From: Hexactinellida sp. DTS-2022
Lineage: Eukaryota > Porifera > Hexactinellida
Length of the DNA: 64,000 bases
NCBI GenBank assembly: GCA_028753945.1
Contig: JAPNXP010000002.1
Coordinates: forward strand, 248,001 to 312,000
Reading direction: 5' to 3'
Below are positions 1-10,710 of the stretch, in pieces. Numbering within the stretch: the stretch's first letter is position 1; each line of letters opens with the position of its first letter. A model generated the notes under the pieces. That model was not told the DNA's origin. It ran no database searches and saw only the letters and a list, made by a program, of their open reading frames with translations. The position numbers were made by a program, and so were the translations under genes.

Positions 1-62
1 TCCGGATAATACGAACATATTAAGACGGTCCCCTGGTGTTCCTATTAACAGAGTCTACTGTA
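1..62. repeat. MITE family B, right end (partial)
   Basis: This is the right end of a short inverted-repeat element that starts outside the window. It ends in CTACTGTA and shares the string GGTCCCCTGGTGTTCCTA with copies at 394-652, about 15074-15285, 16516-16676 and 55508-56309. It lies in an intron of ACAD11. Confidence 0.7.
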
Positions 63-100
63 TCTATAATCGGAACTATGTATCTATAACCGGAACTTAC

Positions 101-2936
101 CCTTGGTCCCGCTTTATCGATATAGAAAGCAGTTTGCAGAACTAGCAATCTCGCCTGGTCGATTTCAATCCTACTTAGTGCGATCGCTTCTTGAGCCATG
201 CCATGCTCCGCTATCCTCTTTCCGAATACTTTCCTGTTTATGGCACGTTTGCATGCGAGCTCCAAACACCTTTCTGCCATTCCTATGAGTCTCATGCAAT
301 GGTGGATCCTACCGGGTCCCAATCTGCCCTGCGAGATCTCAAAACCGCACCCCTCTCCCAGGATTATGTTCTCTTTTGGAACCCGAACCTAAATACAGTA
401 GAACCTCGTTAGTACGGACACCGGTAATACGAATTCCAGTTAATACGAACACTATTTCAGTCCCCTTCAAAGCCTTTTCAATACAAATGATATTGGTTAA
501 TACGAATTCCGGTTAAGTTAATACGAACACTTTTTCAGTCCCCTTCAAAGCCTTTTCCCTCAATACAAATGATATTGGATAATACGAATTCTGGATAAGG
601 AGTACACATTTTGACGGTCCCCTGGTGTTCCTACTAACGAGGTTCTACTGTAGTTCCAATTGGAACTAAACACGTACCTGATTGAATTCCATTTCAAAGT
701 GTCCGTGTGGGGCATCATCATACCCGAATACGGTCATAGGACGTATGAGTCTAATCCCCTTAGTCTCGGCTGGCACAAGAATAACGGAATGACGCTTATG
801 TCTCGGCAACTTCTCCCCGGGATCACTAGTGCCTAGCACCAAATACACTCTACATTTCACATCACCTGCGCCAGATATCCACCATTTGTGGCCATTAACG
901 ACATAATCGGAACCATCTGGGATAATTGTGCATTGCATGTTTGTAGCATCACTCGACGCAACTTCAGGTTCAGTCATAGCAAAAGCAGATTTTATGTCTC
1001 CGTTCAAAAGTGGTACGAGCCATCTAGCCTTCTGTTTGGCTGTGCCGTACATCCATAGTGTTTCCATGTTCCCTGTATCAGGCGCGGCGCAGTTGAACAC
1101 GGAAGCCGACAACGGAAACCGACCTGTCTCTTCTGCTATGAGCGCATACTCCATCTGAGTCAAGCCACACATTCCTATGGGAAGTGGAACTATTAACCAC
1201 AAAGTTACAGGTTATAAAATGTTTGAGTTTTAGCGCGTAAATTGGGAAATGAATTACGCGCCAATATTTCGGCGCGTTAATTATACCATAGATAGTTCTA
1301 GTTCCACTTACCTGGTAGGAATTGTAAGCGCGTGAAATTAGAAAATAATCTCGCATAATTTGCGCGCCAATATTTCGGCGCGTTAATTATACCATAGATA
1401 GTTCCAGTTCCATTTACCTGGTAGGAATTGTAAGCGCGTGAAATTAGAAAATAATCCCGTATAATTTGCGCGCCAATATTTCGGCGCGTTAACCCTCGTC
1501 TGGCTAGGAATGTAAAATTGAAACTGAAAGTTAATTGAATTTCAATTGAAAGTGAAAGTGAAAGTGGGGTTTTTCTATTTATACCTTTTACCCCAAGCCA
1601 GCCGAGGGTTTTAATTATACCATAGATAGTTCCAGTTCCACTTACCTGGTAGGAATAAATTCCATAATCCTTCTTTCTTTGCTTTCACTTTCAAATTCTC
1701 TAAAGTTGGTATCAACTTCCATTTTGGCGGTTCATTAATTTCGGCAATAATCTTGAGTTCATTTGGATACACGAATTCATTCATAAATGCTTTGACTCGC
1801 GCAAGCATTTCTCTTCCTTTCGGTGTCAAATTAATGAAATCTGAAACTGTCGGTTGTACATAGCCTATAGTTCCGGTTAGGTTTAGAGCTAGCTTTATGA
1901 TTGGTTGGATTGCGTCACCGAATAACTTAGCTTGTGAACTAGAAGCGTTTCCAGTGAAAGCCCGCCCATACACACCCTGGAGAATTGAAGCTATTTTAAA
2001 GAGCGCCAACACTTTGAAATATGTCCATTCGGTCTCAGATGGAATTTCGATTTTTGACAATTTACAATAAAGACGGAGTAAATCCTTTTCATGTGGCACA
2101 CCTAGCATTTCCACATTTTCCATTAGTCCAATTATATTCCATAGAAATAGTGGCTCATTCGTGTCACTCAATACGGAACTGAAATCTATGAAAGTTATAA
2201 CTAAAGACGCCAAGTCTGTTAGTGGTAAGCCTATTGTACTCAGTTCCCAATCAAAAACAGCTGTTACGAACGGTGGATTCTGATTGGTGAATGCCATATT
2301 GATGAGAGTGTAATCCCCATGAACTATCGTATAGCGACAACCTTGTTCACTTGGAATGTTGTTTTTCAGCCAAGTGATCAGCTGTTCCATTTCCGGATGT
2401 TTTGGAACTTTAGGTGTCGCATAATAGTTCTTTTCCCAAATATAAATTTGGCGCGAAACGTAATTTTCAGGTCTACCATAATCCCCAAGGCCTAATTCCT
2501 TATAGTCATATGAATGTAATTTCGCTAGATTATCAATCATACTTGTGTAGGCCACATTTGTATCCTCTGGCGAAAACCCCTCAAGATGTGGTGTCCGAAA
2601 CACGCGCCCTTCTTTGTACTCCATAACATAGAATTCAGTTCCGATTATATTAATGTCGTTACAGTATAAATACGGTTTGGGACATGGGAAATCTGTTTTT
2701 GCGAGGGCACATAGTATTCTGTATTCTCTGTCAATCAGGTGTGCTTTGTCCAATAGAATTCCATGTGGCTTTTTACGTAGCACATATCTTTTACCCTGTA
2801 TGGTATCTATGAGATATGTCGGATTCGATTGGCCGATTGAGAATTGTTTGATTGCACCAGTTCCACTTTTCAAATTGACATTTAGGTTTTTTGTCAAATA
2901 AAATTCCAATTTCTTCCTGTCAAATGGAAGCGCCAT
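101..2936 (-). CDS. ACAD11: ACAD11-like acyl-CoA dehydrogenase with N-terminal phosphotransferase-like domain (5' three exons)
   Basis: Exons on the minus strand are 2936..1646, 1174..678 and 388..101; all have GT-AG boundaries and phases that join. The rest lies off the window. Exon 1 encodes an aminoglycoside-phosphotransferase-like domain with the catalytic motif HGDYTLIN (about residues 206-213) followed by FDWELSTIG. It then enters the acyl-CoA dehydrogenase part at [12 protein letters not shown]. Exon 2 carries [20 protein letters not shown] and [12 protein letters not shown], and exon 3 carries [17 protein letters not shown], all typical of the ACAD10/ACAD11 branch. Known family members act on 4-hydroxy or long-chain acyl-CoAs in mitochondria or peroxisomes. 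The start is MALPFDRKK at 2936; the longer frame begins with TTG and was rejected. Introns hold MITEs and a tandemly repeated donor. Strong call for the family; ACAD10 versus ACAD11 rests on the APH+ACAD layout. Confidence 0.9.
394..652. repeat. MITE family B
   Basis: An inverted-repeat element in ACAD11 intron 2. It starts TACAGTAGAACCTCGTTAG and ends CTAACGAGGTTCTACTGTA. The interior repeats a unit around TTAATACGAATTCCGG and TTTCAGTCCCCTTCAAAGCC. TA-flanked CAGT ends suggest a non-autonomous Tc1/mariner (pogo-like) element; the superfamily is inferred from the ends only. Confidence 0.8.
1205..1490. repeat. Tandem repeat containing copies of the ACAD11 exon 1 splice donor
   Basis: A unit of about 105-125 bp is repeated about three times inside ACAD11 intron 1. 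Read on the minus strand it contains TTCCTACCAG|GTAAGTGG, the exact 3' edge of exon 1 and its donor, followed by GGAACTGGAACTATC and a GCGCGCC-rich part. Duplicate donors lie near 1307-1311 and 1413-1417; the functional one is at 1641-1645. Confidence 0.8.
1491..1610. repeat. Short inverted-repeat element (AACCCTCG...CGAGGGTT)
   Basis: A 120-bp element bounded by AACCCTCGTCTGGCT and AGCCAGCCGAGGGTT. It sits in the third copy of the tandem unit; the other two copies at 1271-1288 and 1378-1395 show the empty site GGCGCGTTAATTATACC. Target duplication is TT or TTAA. A related sequence lies near 17290-17395. Confidence 0.7.
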
Positions 2937-3021
2937 TTCTATAAATATAAACAAACAAAATTAGTACCAACTACCAACTTATTTACACTAAAATAATATT
3001 TAGTTATAATTCTATTTTAGT

Positions 3022-3364
3022 TTCAACTCCTTATGTTGGTAATATTATCAATTCAAATACAATTGATAATACTGTATTAGCCAGTAGTACTCCAAAAAAG
3101 AAAATCCTAATTTCAACTGAAGCAAAGGTTAGTTCATATCCACAATCCAAATATAAATTATTAGTTTTGAAAGAAATTCATTTTCAGGATTCAAGTCGTG
3201 GTGACAAGATTGAAACTCTGGAATTTGAAATATCCGAAGTCAAAGCAACGCAGTGTCATAATGAAATTGGAACTGAAAGTAATATTGATGCAAGCGCTAA
3301 ATCAGAACAACTTGACACTAGTTTGGAGAATAAGATAAAAGGGTTAGCAATAACCGAGAAATGA
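3022..3364 (+). pseudogene. Possible two-exon coding fragment without a start codon
   Basis: A frame open from about 3022 to 3127 joins through a plausible 60-bp intron (donor AAG|GTTAG, acceptor TTTTCAG) to 3188..3364, ending in TGA. The product would include STPKKKILISTEAK and then DSSRGDKIETLEFEISEV, a hydrophilic, acidic stretch. No ATG is available between here and the divergent ACAD11 start at 2936, so it may be a gene remnant, a 5' UTR or chance. I recognise no domain. Confidence 0.25.
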
Positions 3365-3505
3365 CAATCACATATATATATTTAGCTTCATTATGCATAT
3401 TCGAAATTTGATTACTAATTAGTAATTAGTTTGTTTTGAGATAATTCATGTTATGTACTCGATAAATCAGTGAACGATTCTTGAATTATTCTTTTTAGCT
3501 CAACG

Positions 3506-5263
3506 ATGAAATCCCGGTCACTTATTGGAAAAAAGTTTTCTGGAAAATCGGCCAAAATATATGGAAATAAAAAGACAGATTTTACAAATATTATTAGTGA
3601 CATTTTGGGAATTTCAGAAACTGTTAGTTTCGACCAATCAAATCTAAGCACATTTTCATCTATTGGAAACAAGTTTTCTGGAAAACCGGCCAAAATAAGT
3701 GGAAATAAAAAGACAGATTTTACAAATATCATTAGTGACATTTTGGGAATTTCAGAAACTGTTAGTTGCGACCAATCAAATACATGCACGTTTTCATTTC
3801 TTAGCAGGAAAAGTATTCCTAATTGTTCTAGCCATGATGGAAACAACAACGATATGGAACTACAAACTGGTACCAATAATATCGATATGAAACCACCAGT
3901 ATTTTCAAATGCAAAAGGCTTTGAATTTGCGTCATCCAAAAAAAACAAAAATTCGTTTGATAATCTAAAAATATCAAATTTGGAACTAAGTGAAGACGAA
4001 TACCGAAGCAAACGATTTAAAAGTGGAACTGAAACTAACTCAACGGTTTCTTTTGTACCTAGTATAAGCATGTTGGGAGTAGCCAATGCTGAACAAACCG
4101 ATATTGACACCAAAAATTTGCTCATAAATGAAACTTCATTGATGTCAATTGCTTCAGACATTTATTCTGCTACTACCGAGAGTTTGTCCGGATTGGCTGA
4201 TTTTTCGCCTATAAAATATCCAAACAATCATGATTTGAATGAAACTTATGACATACTCCCAATATCGGAACCAACTAATCAGAAAGTTGAAACTAACTTT
4301 TCAAACACACTTCAACTTACAAGCACTAAAACAGAAGAATTTATTTACGATGGAAATATTTTGGAAATGACTTTTTCAGATAATTCTCAATATGAAAACA
4401 AGAATACTGGAACTGGAACTAACTATGAAGAGGAAATAACTTTGACGCAATTTTTGACTCAGTGTCCAGTTAATTTTGAAAATAGAGATTCATTTCCTCT
4501 CAGCCCAATTCCAGAAATAGAATTAGACGAAAATACTTTACTACATGAAACTAATTCCCATTCCAATAATGCCACTATACAGAAAGATTTTACTTTATTA
4601 GAAACATCATATTTAGGTGTCAACAAATTGAAATTCCAGGATGACTCGATCGGAACTTTCTCGATTGAAATGTCAAAAGATTTGCCTAGTGTCAATCAAA
4701 CCAAATTTGAATTTGAACTAAAAGAGTTGATTTCTGAAACTGAAACTTTAGATTCGCTCATTTTCACACAACCTTACATAACTGAGTGTTCATTGCCCAA
4801 TCAGATTACATCAGAAGATACACAAACTCAATACACACTTATGGATATATTTTCGCCGATACAACAGAACACATCATCTCCCAAATTGGAACTTTCCCAA
4901 CATTCAAATATATCCACAACTGAAATCGGAATCGGGGGACAAACCCTGCAGAATTTGGCCAATGAATCTTTAGAGAATTTCAACAACTCCCTTTCCATAA
5001 TGCGTGTAGCGAACAGCCAATTAGAAACACCTGTTTTATTGCAAAATAAAGATGAATTACAATGTGCCCCTATGGTTGCTATGGTGGCACAAAATTCTCA
5101 ACCTGAAATAACCATTCCTGAAACGGATGGCACTCTGAATTTTTCTCGATTTTCTGAAATATTTCAAACCGGCAATAATGCATTAATTGGTTCCAACTCA
5201 TTCTCACATCGAATTTCAGATTCCTATACGGAAGATGTCGCTTTTATGGAAGTTAGAAACTAA
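3506..5263 (+). CDS. Unknown Ser/Thr/Asn-rich protein with N-terminal tandem repeat
   Basis: A single open frame of 585 codons starts at ATG 3506 (MKSRSLIGKKFSGK) and ends in TAA. Residues 8-53 and 54-95 are a direct duplication of a 46-residue unit containing NKKTDFTNIISDILGISETV; the underlying 138-bp DNA repeat is nearly identical, so the duplication is recent. The rest is low in hydrophobics, rich in Ser, Thr, Asn, Glu and Gln, and looks disordered. It has no signal peptide or membrane segment. The dipeptide Gly-Thr recurs (SGTETN, NTGTGTN) because the hexamer GGAACT occurs in the coding sequence. I recognise no family. The length and codon-level integrity make it a real gene more likely than not. 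Confidence 0.6.
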   Translation: MKSRSLIGKKFSGKSAKIYGNKKTDFTNIISDILGISETVSFDQSNLSTFSSIGNKFSGKPAKISGNKKTDFTNIISDILGISETVSCDQSNTCTFSFLSRKSIPNCSSHDGNNNDMELQTGTNNIDMKPPVFSNAKGFEFASSKKNKNSFDNLKISNLELSEDEYRSKRFKSGTETNSTVSFVPSISMLGVANAEQTDIDTKNLLINETSLMSIASDIYSATTESLSGLADFSPIKYPNNHDLNETYDILPISEPTNQKVETNFSNTLQLTSTKTEEFIYDGNILEMTFSDNSQYENKNTGTGTNYEEEITLTQFLTQCPVNFENRDSFPLSPIPEIELDENTLLHETNSHSNNATIQKDFTLLETSYLGVNKLKFQDDSIGTFSIEMSKDLPSVNQTKFEFELKELISETETLDSLIFTQPYITECSLPNQITSEDTQTQYTLMDIFSPIQQNTSSPKLELSQHSNISTTEIGIGGQTLQNLANESLENFNNSLSIMRVANSQLETPVLLQNKDELQCAPMVAMVAQNSQPEITIPETDGTLNFSRFSEIFQTGNNALIGSNSFSHRISDSYTEDVAFMEVRN

Positions 5264-5443
5264 CAGAACAAAATTAGCTCAATCTGGAACTTAATATATA
5301 TCTTATTCTAATGTTGTTGTATTTACTACAAGTCTTGCACGATTCTAACCAATCAATTTCAATTATTTTAATTTTTAGTACATGTACCAAATTTTTTATT
5401 CAACCATTTTCAAATAATTTCACATTTTTTAGCTCAAAATTAG

Positions 5444-7844
5444 ATGTTAGTTTCAAAGCATTTTCTGAATTTCTCTCGCTTGCCATTTGTATATTCGAAA
5501 CGGAACTTGACCTATGACGTCATCGTCATTGGTGGCGGTCATGCCGGGACTGAGGCCGCAGCTGGTTCAGCTAGAATAGGCGCCAAAACCCTCCTCGTTA
5601 CTCAGAAGTTTAGCAAAATAGGTGCAATGTCTTGCAACCCTTCCTTTGGTGGTATTGGTAAGGGACACATTATGCGGGAAGTGGATGCGCTAGGTGGAGT
5701 ATGTTGTCGCGTGTGTGACATTTCCGGTGTTAGTTACAGAGTAATCAACACGAGCCACGGATCCGCTGTCCAAGGGCTCAGAGCTCAAATAGACCGGAAC
5801 CTATATAGTTCCGGTATACAACGGGCACTTTCTGAACAATCAAATTTGGATATCATCGAAGCGACAGTTGAAGATTTAGAATTGCAACCGGATTCAGTTA
5901 GTGGCAAATTAATGGTAAAAAGTGTTGTTCTTGGAAATGGACAACAAATACAAACAAGTAAGTTCAATTCTATATACGTTAGAAATAGTTTGATTTTAGA
6001 ATTATTTAGGTACAGTGGTGTTAACAACTGGAACCTTCTTGCGCGGGATGATTCGAATTGGAACTGAATGCTTTCCAGCTGGAAGGCGAGGTGATGAACC
6101 CTCAATTGGATTGGCTAAAACTTTAGACAAACTGGAACTAAACTTGTCTCGCTTGAAAACTGGGACTCCACCTCGAATAGATATGAAATCAATTGATTTC
6201 TCAGAAACAGTATTGCAAACTCCAGATGTGAAACCAATTCCATTTTCATTTCAAACTGAAAATGTTAATTTTATGTACCCACGTCAACTCTGTTGCTACT
6301 TCACCCTGACCAATCAGAAGACCCGCATGGTTGTCATGGACGCGATGGAGGAATGTGATTATCTACAACAAGATATAAAAGGCCCAAGATATTGTCCTAG
6401 TATCGAATCGAAAGTGATGAGATACCCAGATGACTCACATAGTGTATTCTTAGAACCGGAGGGTTGGCACGCGATTCTAATGTACCCACAAGGGCTCAGT
6501 TGCTCAATGTCACAATCGCGGCAAACGGAAATGGTGAGAACCATTTCCGGACTAAAAAATGCAGAGCTAATTGAGCCCGGGTATTTAGTGGAGTACGATT
6601 ATGTCGATCCGCGACAACTTGAGTGTACACTGGAACTAAAGAAGGTGTCAGGTCTGTTTCTGGCCGGACAGATAAATGGAACTACCGGATATGAGGAGGC
6701 AGCCGGACTCGGTTTAGTGGCCGGAATAAATGCGGGATTATCCGCCACTAAATCAGAGAAAAAATTAATTTTGTCTCGAACAGAATCTTACATAGGTAAG
6801 TTAGATTTTAAATAATTATACAAAGGTAAGCTAGAATTTAAATATTTGTACAAAGGTAAGCTAGAATTTAAATATTTATACAAAGGTAAGCTAGAATTTA
6901 AATATTTGTACAAAGGTAAGCTAGAATTTTAGATACAGTAGAACCTGCAGAAACGGGGTGCCAGGAACGCAAGGTTTAGCCACCCCGATTCCCCATTTCT
7001 GCCGATTCCCCGTTTGTGGAGGTTCATTTATGTGGGACTAGGAATTTGCTACATTTTTTTTACCCAATTTTCAGAGGATCCCCATTTCCACAGGCCCCGT
7101 TTATTGAGGTTCCACTGTATTTAACTTTCGGTGACTTTGAAATTTATAGTTCCATATTCATCAGTTGGTTCCGTATTAGGTGTGATGATTGATGACTTGG
7201 TCACGCTTGGCGTCTCGGAACCTTATCGTATGTTTACATCTCGAGTCGAACACCGTTTGTATCTTCGACCCGACAATGCTGACATCAGATTGGTTAGGAA
7301 AGCTGTCGATGTTGGTTGTATTTCAAAGGTAAGAGCGGATGCCACTTTGGAACTGGAACTAAGATTGAATGAAGCTTTTGATAGCTTGAGGACAATAAAG
7401 ATGGATACTACTGATTGGTCACAAAAAATAGGACAACCAATTAGTATGAAAGGAATGCGAAATGCTTGTGAAATATTGGAATGTAGTGAAGTCTCTGCGA
7501 CTGATTTATCAAATGCATTGCCCAATGAATTCGCTGGAATTTTCAACACGAGTAGCGCACCTAATTACCCAGGTTCTTTCGGCGACCGAATTAAATCTGA
7601 ATGCCAATACAGCAAAGTGGTTGCTAAGCAGAAAACAAAAATAGAGGAACTGAGAAGAAATGAGAAATTGGAAATCCCTCATGACATTAATTATCACACC
7701 TTGTGCCAGTTGTCGTTAGAGACTCGTGAAAAATTGTCACTTGTTCGACCCAGAAATATGGCACAAGCAAGTCGTATTGAGGGCGTAACACATTCAGGTT
7801 TAGTGTATTTGATGGGGTTAATTAAGAATAGAGCCCGTCAATAG
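5444..7844 (+). CDS. MTO1: MTO1, mitochondrial tRNA uridine modification protein (MnmG/GidA family)
   Basis: Exons 5444..5957, 6010..6795 and 7180..7844 join in phase to 654 residues; human MTO1 is slightly longer. With its partner GTPBP3 the family installs the 5-taurinomethyl or 5-carboxymethylaminomethyl group on U34 of mitochondrial tRNAs, using FAD. The FAD-binding motif [11 protein letters not shown] begins at residue 29. Family signatures follow: [60 protein letters not shown] and [15 protein letters not shown]. The first 22 residues are basic and hydroxylated ([15 protein letters not shown]), as expected for a mitochondrial presequence. Intron 2 holds a fivefold 30-bp repeat carrying the donor and a MITE. 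Confidence 0.97.
6795..6929 (+). repeat. 30-bp tandem repeat carrying the MTO1 intron 2 donor
   Basis: GTAAG donors occur at 6796, 6826, 6856, 6886 and 6916, exactly 30 bp apart. The unit reads GGTAAGCTAGAATTTAAATA and then TTTGTACAAA. Only the first donor joins exon 2 in frame with conserved MTO1 sequence. Confidence 0.9.
6934..7119. repeat. MITE family G in MTO1 intron 2
   Basis: Ends are TACAGTAGAACCTGCAGAAA and TATTGAGGTTCCACTGTA, with inner inverted CCCCGTTT-type sequences. TA-flanked ends resemble those of the other CAGT-ended families here. Confidence 0.7.
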
Positions 7845-9725
7845 TTAGCCAATAATTTATGTGTTTTCGAAATATTCTTATATTTTAATTTTTGTTGTTC
7901 TGCCCAGTAAATGATAAGCCAATCAATTTCTTGTTTAGTAAATTAATACGCTATCCATTAGTAGTACGTATTATACGCTAAATCTATGATCATCCGAGGA
8001 TGGTTTTGAAGTAAATTCAGTAGTATATTTTAAATCTTATTGTAATTACAAGATGCTAGCAAATAATAAACTTTGTACTTTACATGAGTCGATTATGAGT
8101 CGATTAACAATAAAAGAATAACGATTAAAATAAAAGTGTTTACAAGCAAATTCCATGAGCGCGATAATGAATAATTATTGTGAGGACTTTGAACAATTAT
8201 AAAATTAATAATAATTATTGCCATTTTCAATGATTTAGTAACTTATATTAATACAAGTAATGTAAACGTATATTACGTATTAAACATCTGAGAAAATAAT
8301 GGATACATTTAATAAATTTGGTTGCACTATGCTAATATTCAGGTGTAAGCAATAAACTCATTTAGCTCATAATTGATATATGCTAGCTATTGACGTAATT
8401 TCGTATCTAAGTACAAAATAGTAAATTCCCTTAACTCACTTTCTGAAAGTAAGCTAATATTTGATCTAAACAACATTTCTATGAACCTTTCTAAGAATTT
8501 ATATGAAGTAGAAATATTTGTCTAAATCGTAGGCAGAGAGATAATTCAAATCTGCAAGGATTTTATTGAAACTGAAAAGAAATACAGTCGACTCCGCTTA
8601 ATAGAGTCACCTCGGGACCAGGTTACTTTGACTCAATTAAGCGGAAAAATCTATCAACCCAATATATTTTAAGCCAAAATATAATTCCGTCCTATAAATC
8701 CTGTGAATTTTAACCCAATTAAGCGGAGAAATCCATTAACCAGTGGCTCTATTAAGCGGAGTATACTGCTGTCAACTCCGCTTAATAGAGCCACTGGTTA
8801 ATCGGTATTTCCGCTTAATAGGGTCAAAATTTCACAGCATTTATAGAACAGAATTACAGTTTGGATTGCAATATTTTCGGTTAATCGGGTCAAAACAACC
8901 TGGTCCCGAGGTGGCTCTATTAAGCGGAGTTGACTGTATGTCTTTATATACCGTAACTAACTAAAGTTTCATTCAGGAGTGTGCATCATGCTTATTGCGC
9001 GTAAATTTTAGAGGAAATTTATCTAGGCGCTCGAAAGTTAAGAGATTTTCCCATCAGTGTATTATACAGCCATTTGTAAATACGCTCCTAATCCTGGTCT
9101 GATCCAATTTTTATACACCTAAATCACAAATTAATGTTACGGTATGGGAGAGAATTCCAAATTTTTGTGCTCCTAAATTCAATTTTTTTGCAAAAATCAT
9201 GCTCCAAAGGAGCGTCTCGGCTCCTGGATAAATCCTTGAACTTCCCAAAGACTTAATACAACAAATTGAGTAATTTAGGCGCGTGTGAGCGAGCTCAAAT
9301 TAAATCTAGGTCGTAGAAAGTTTGACTAGATGAGAGCGTGACCATAACCAAGTAAGTAGTTTATATTTCCAAATTTCTACTTTGGTAAAGATTCTTATTT
9401 TACATTCCCTTCTGGAGTTTATAATGTTGACCATTTAAATGCATTGTTCATCTTAGGCATTTTAGTTCGTAGTTATTTTTCATCACGAATAATTTTGTAT
9501 ATGCTTACGTTAGGAGAATTGATATTAATTCCAACTGAGTCTGAATTGTAAACAGAATCGTAATTTTCAGGTGCTAAAAATTTTGGTGCGTTAATTAATA
9601 ATCTTGTAATTCATAATAATTTTGAATTGTTTGATTTTAATAAATTGTTTGAGAATATAATTGCAACATAAAAAGGAATTTGTCAATTATAAACAAGTGT
9701 GCATTAATAAAAGCAAATTTATGTT
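7845..9725. other. Gene-free spacer with MITE remnants
   Basis: No supported gene. It contains the MTO1 3' flank, two adjoining family A elements (8583-8940) and a GCGCG-rich family J remnant around 9230-9345 (GTGTGAGCGAGCTCAAATTA). Confidence 0.6.
8583..8940. repeat. Two adjoining MITE family A copies
   Basis: The first copy starts TACAGTCGACTCCGCTTAAT and runs to about 8771, where a second copy begins (CTGTCAACTCCGCTTAATAG) and ends GCGGAGTTGACTGTA. The internal sequences are roughly inverse of each other. Other family A copies are at 12001-12540 (interrupted), 14646-14733, 40380-40567, 51530-51716 and 52478-52566. Confidence 0.8.
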
Positions 9726-10664
9726 TCATGAAAATTTTGGCAGCTTTAGTTGGATTTTTCCTACGCCTTCGATATCCATTGGGAATCTCTGATAGTGATT
9801 CATCATGTCCAAGAGTGACATGAAACTTTTGGCCTTGCAGGAACCGAGTCTGAAATTCCCATTTTCTTTATCTATCATCATATGAATATATCCGAACTGA
9901 TATCTAAAAATAGAATAAGTGTAAATAAAAAAAGATTCCTTAAAAGTTTTTTTTTGTAACTTTTTGCTATAAAATATTGAAAAATTTAGTCAAATTATTT
10001 TGTCAGAAAATTGTCATACAGTGGTTTTCGCCTAAAAGCAATTGCTTTATAAGCAAATTATTTTCAATTCTCAATCGAACATTTAATGTTAATTTTGTCG
10101 CCTAATAGCAATATTGCTTTATTAGCAAGCAAATTTAGTGCTTATGCGACTTGCTATTTTCGAAAACAATTTTTTCTATTTTTATTTGTTGCAAACTTAC
10201 TTGAGGGAGATGGTGTGCTCGCTATCTCCTTTTTTGCGTACAAGAAATGAATACAAAGGCTGTGACGTCAATAATTTTTCGGCGTCCCTTCTATTTATAT
10301 CTCCCAAATACCAACAACATTCTGATAGAAACTCATCCTCAAAATGATCCTTCTTTTTGATTGGCTGCGAGTTGACTACATTGATTGCGTTGTGTATCGT
10401 TTTCCCAGGAATACTGTCCCATGGGTCCATGTATTCGGTTGAGACATTTGGAAGTTGTTGTGAAATCGATTTCTTTAATCCGGTACTGGAACTAAAAGCT
10501 TGATTGTCCAAGCCTGTTGGTTCCATAAGGCAATTCCTCGCTTCATCCACGTCAATATAATCAACGGGCATCTTTGCTTTATTTAGGATTTCGATATCAG
10601 ACACTGCATTTTTCGGTGTTTTGTATTTCTTTGCATTAAGCATTGCTGAATGTTTGCTACCCAT
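9726..10664 (-). CDS. Small SH2-domain adaptor with predicted N-myristoylation
   Basis: Two exons, 10664..10201 and 9903..9726, join in phase (donor GTAAG at 10200-10196, acceptor TTTTTAG) into 213 residues. One SH2 domain fills residues 120-205: WYLGDINRRDAEKLL, then FLVR at 140-143 with the phosphotyrosine-binding arginine, then YIHMMIDKENGNFRLGS and MNHYQRFPMDI. SH2 domains bind phosphotyrosine peptides. The N-terminus MGSKHSAM fits the myristoylation pattern (Gly2, Ser6), so membrane attachment is likely. Residues 20-110 look disordered and contain several tyrosines (DYIDVD, STEYMDPW). No kinase, SH3 or other domain is present. I cannot assign it to a named adaptor. A TATA box lies 37 bp upstream. 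Confidence 0.88.
10017..10145. repeat. MITE family C (partial), in the SH2 gene intron
   Basis: Begins TACAGTGGTTTTCGCCTAAA and repeats the theme 'AGCAATTGCTTTAT'. Related copies lie at 44403-44560 and 52018-52150. The right end is unclear. Confidence 0.5.
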
Positions 10665-10700
10665 TTGGAATTATTTATTATTTTCAATACAGAACCAAGT

Positions 10701-10710
10701 ATTTATATAC
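10701..10710 (-). promoter_or_regulatory. TATA box of the SH2 adaptor
   Basis: GTATATAAAT on the minus strand, 37 bp upstream of the ATG. Confidence 0.55.

Noticed and set aside
2936..2954. Longer ACAD11 N-terminus beginning six codons upstream
   Set aside because: The upstream codon is TTG, not ATG. The first ATG at 2936 gives a normal family start.
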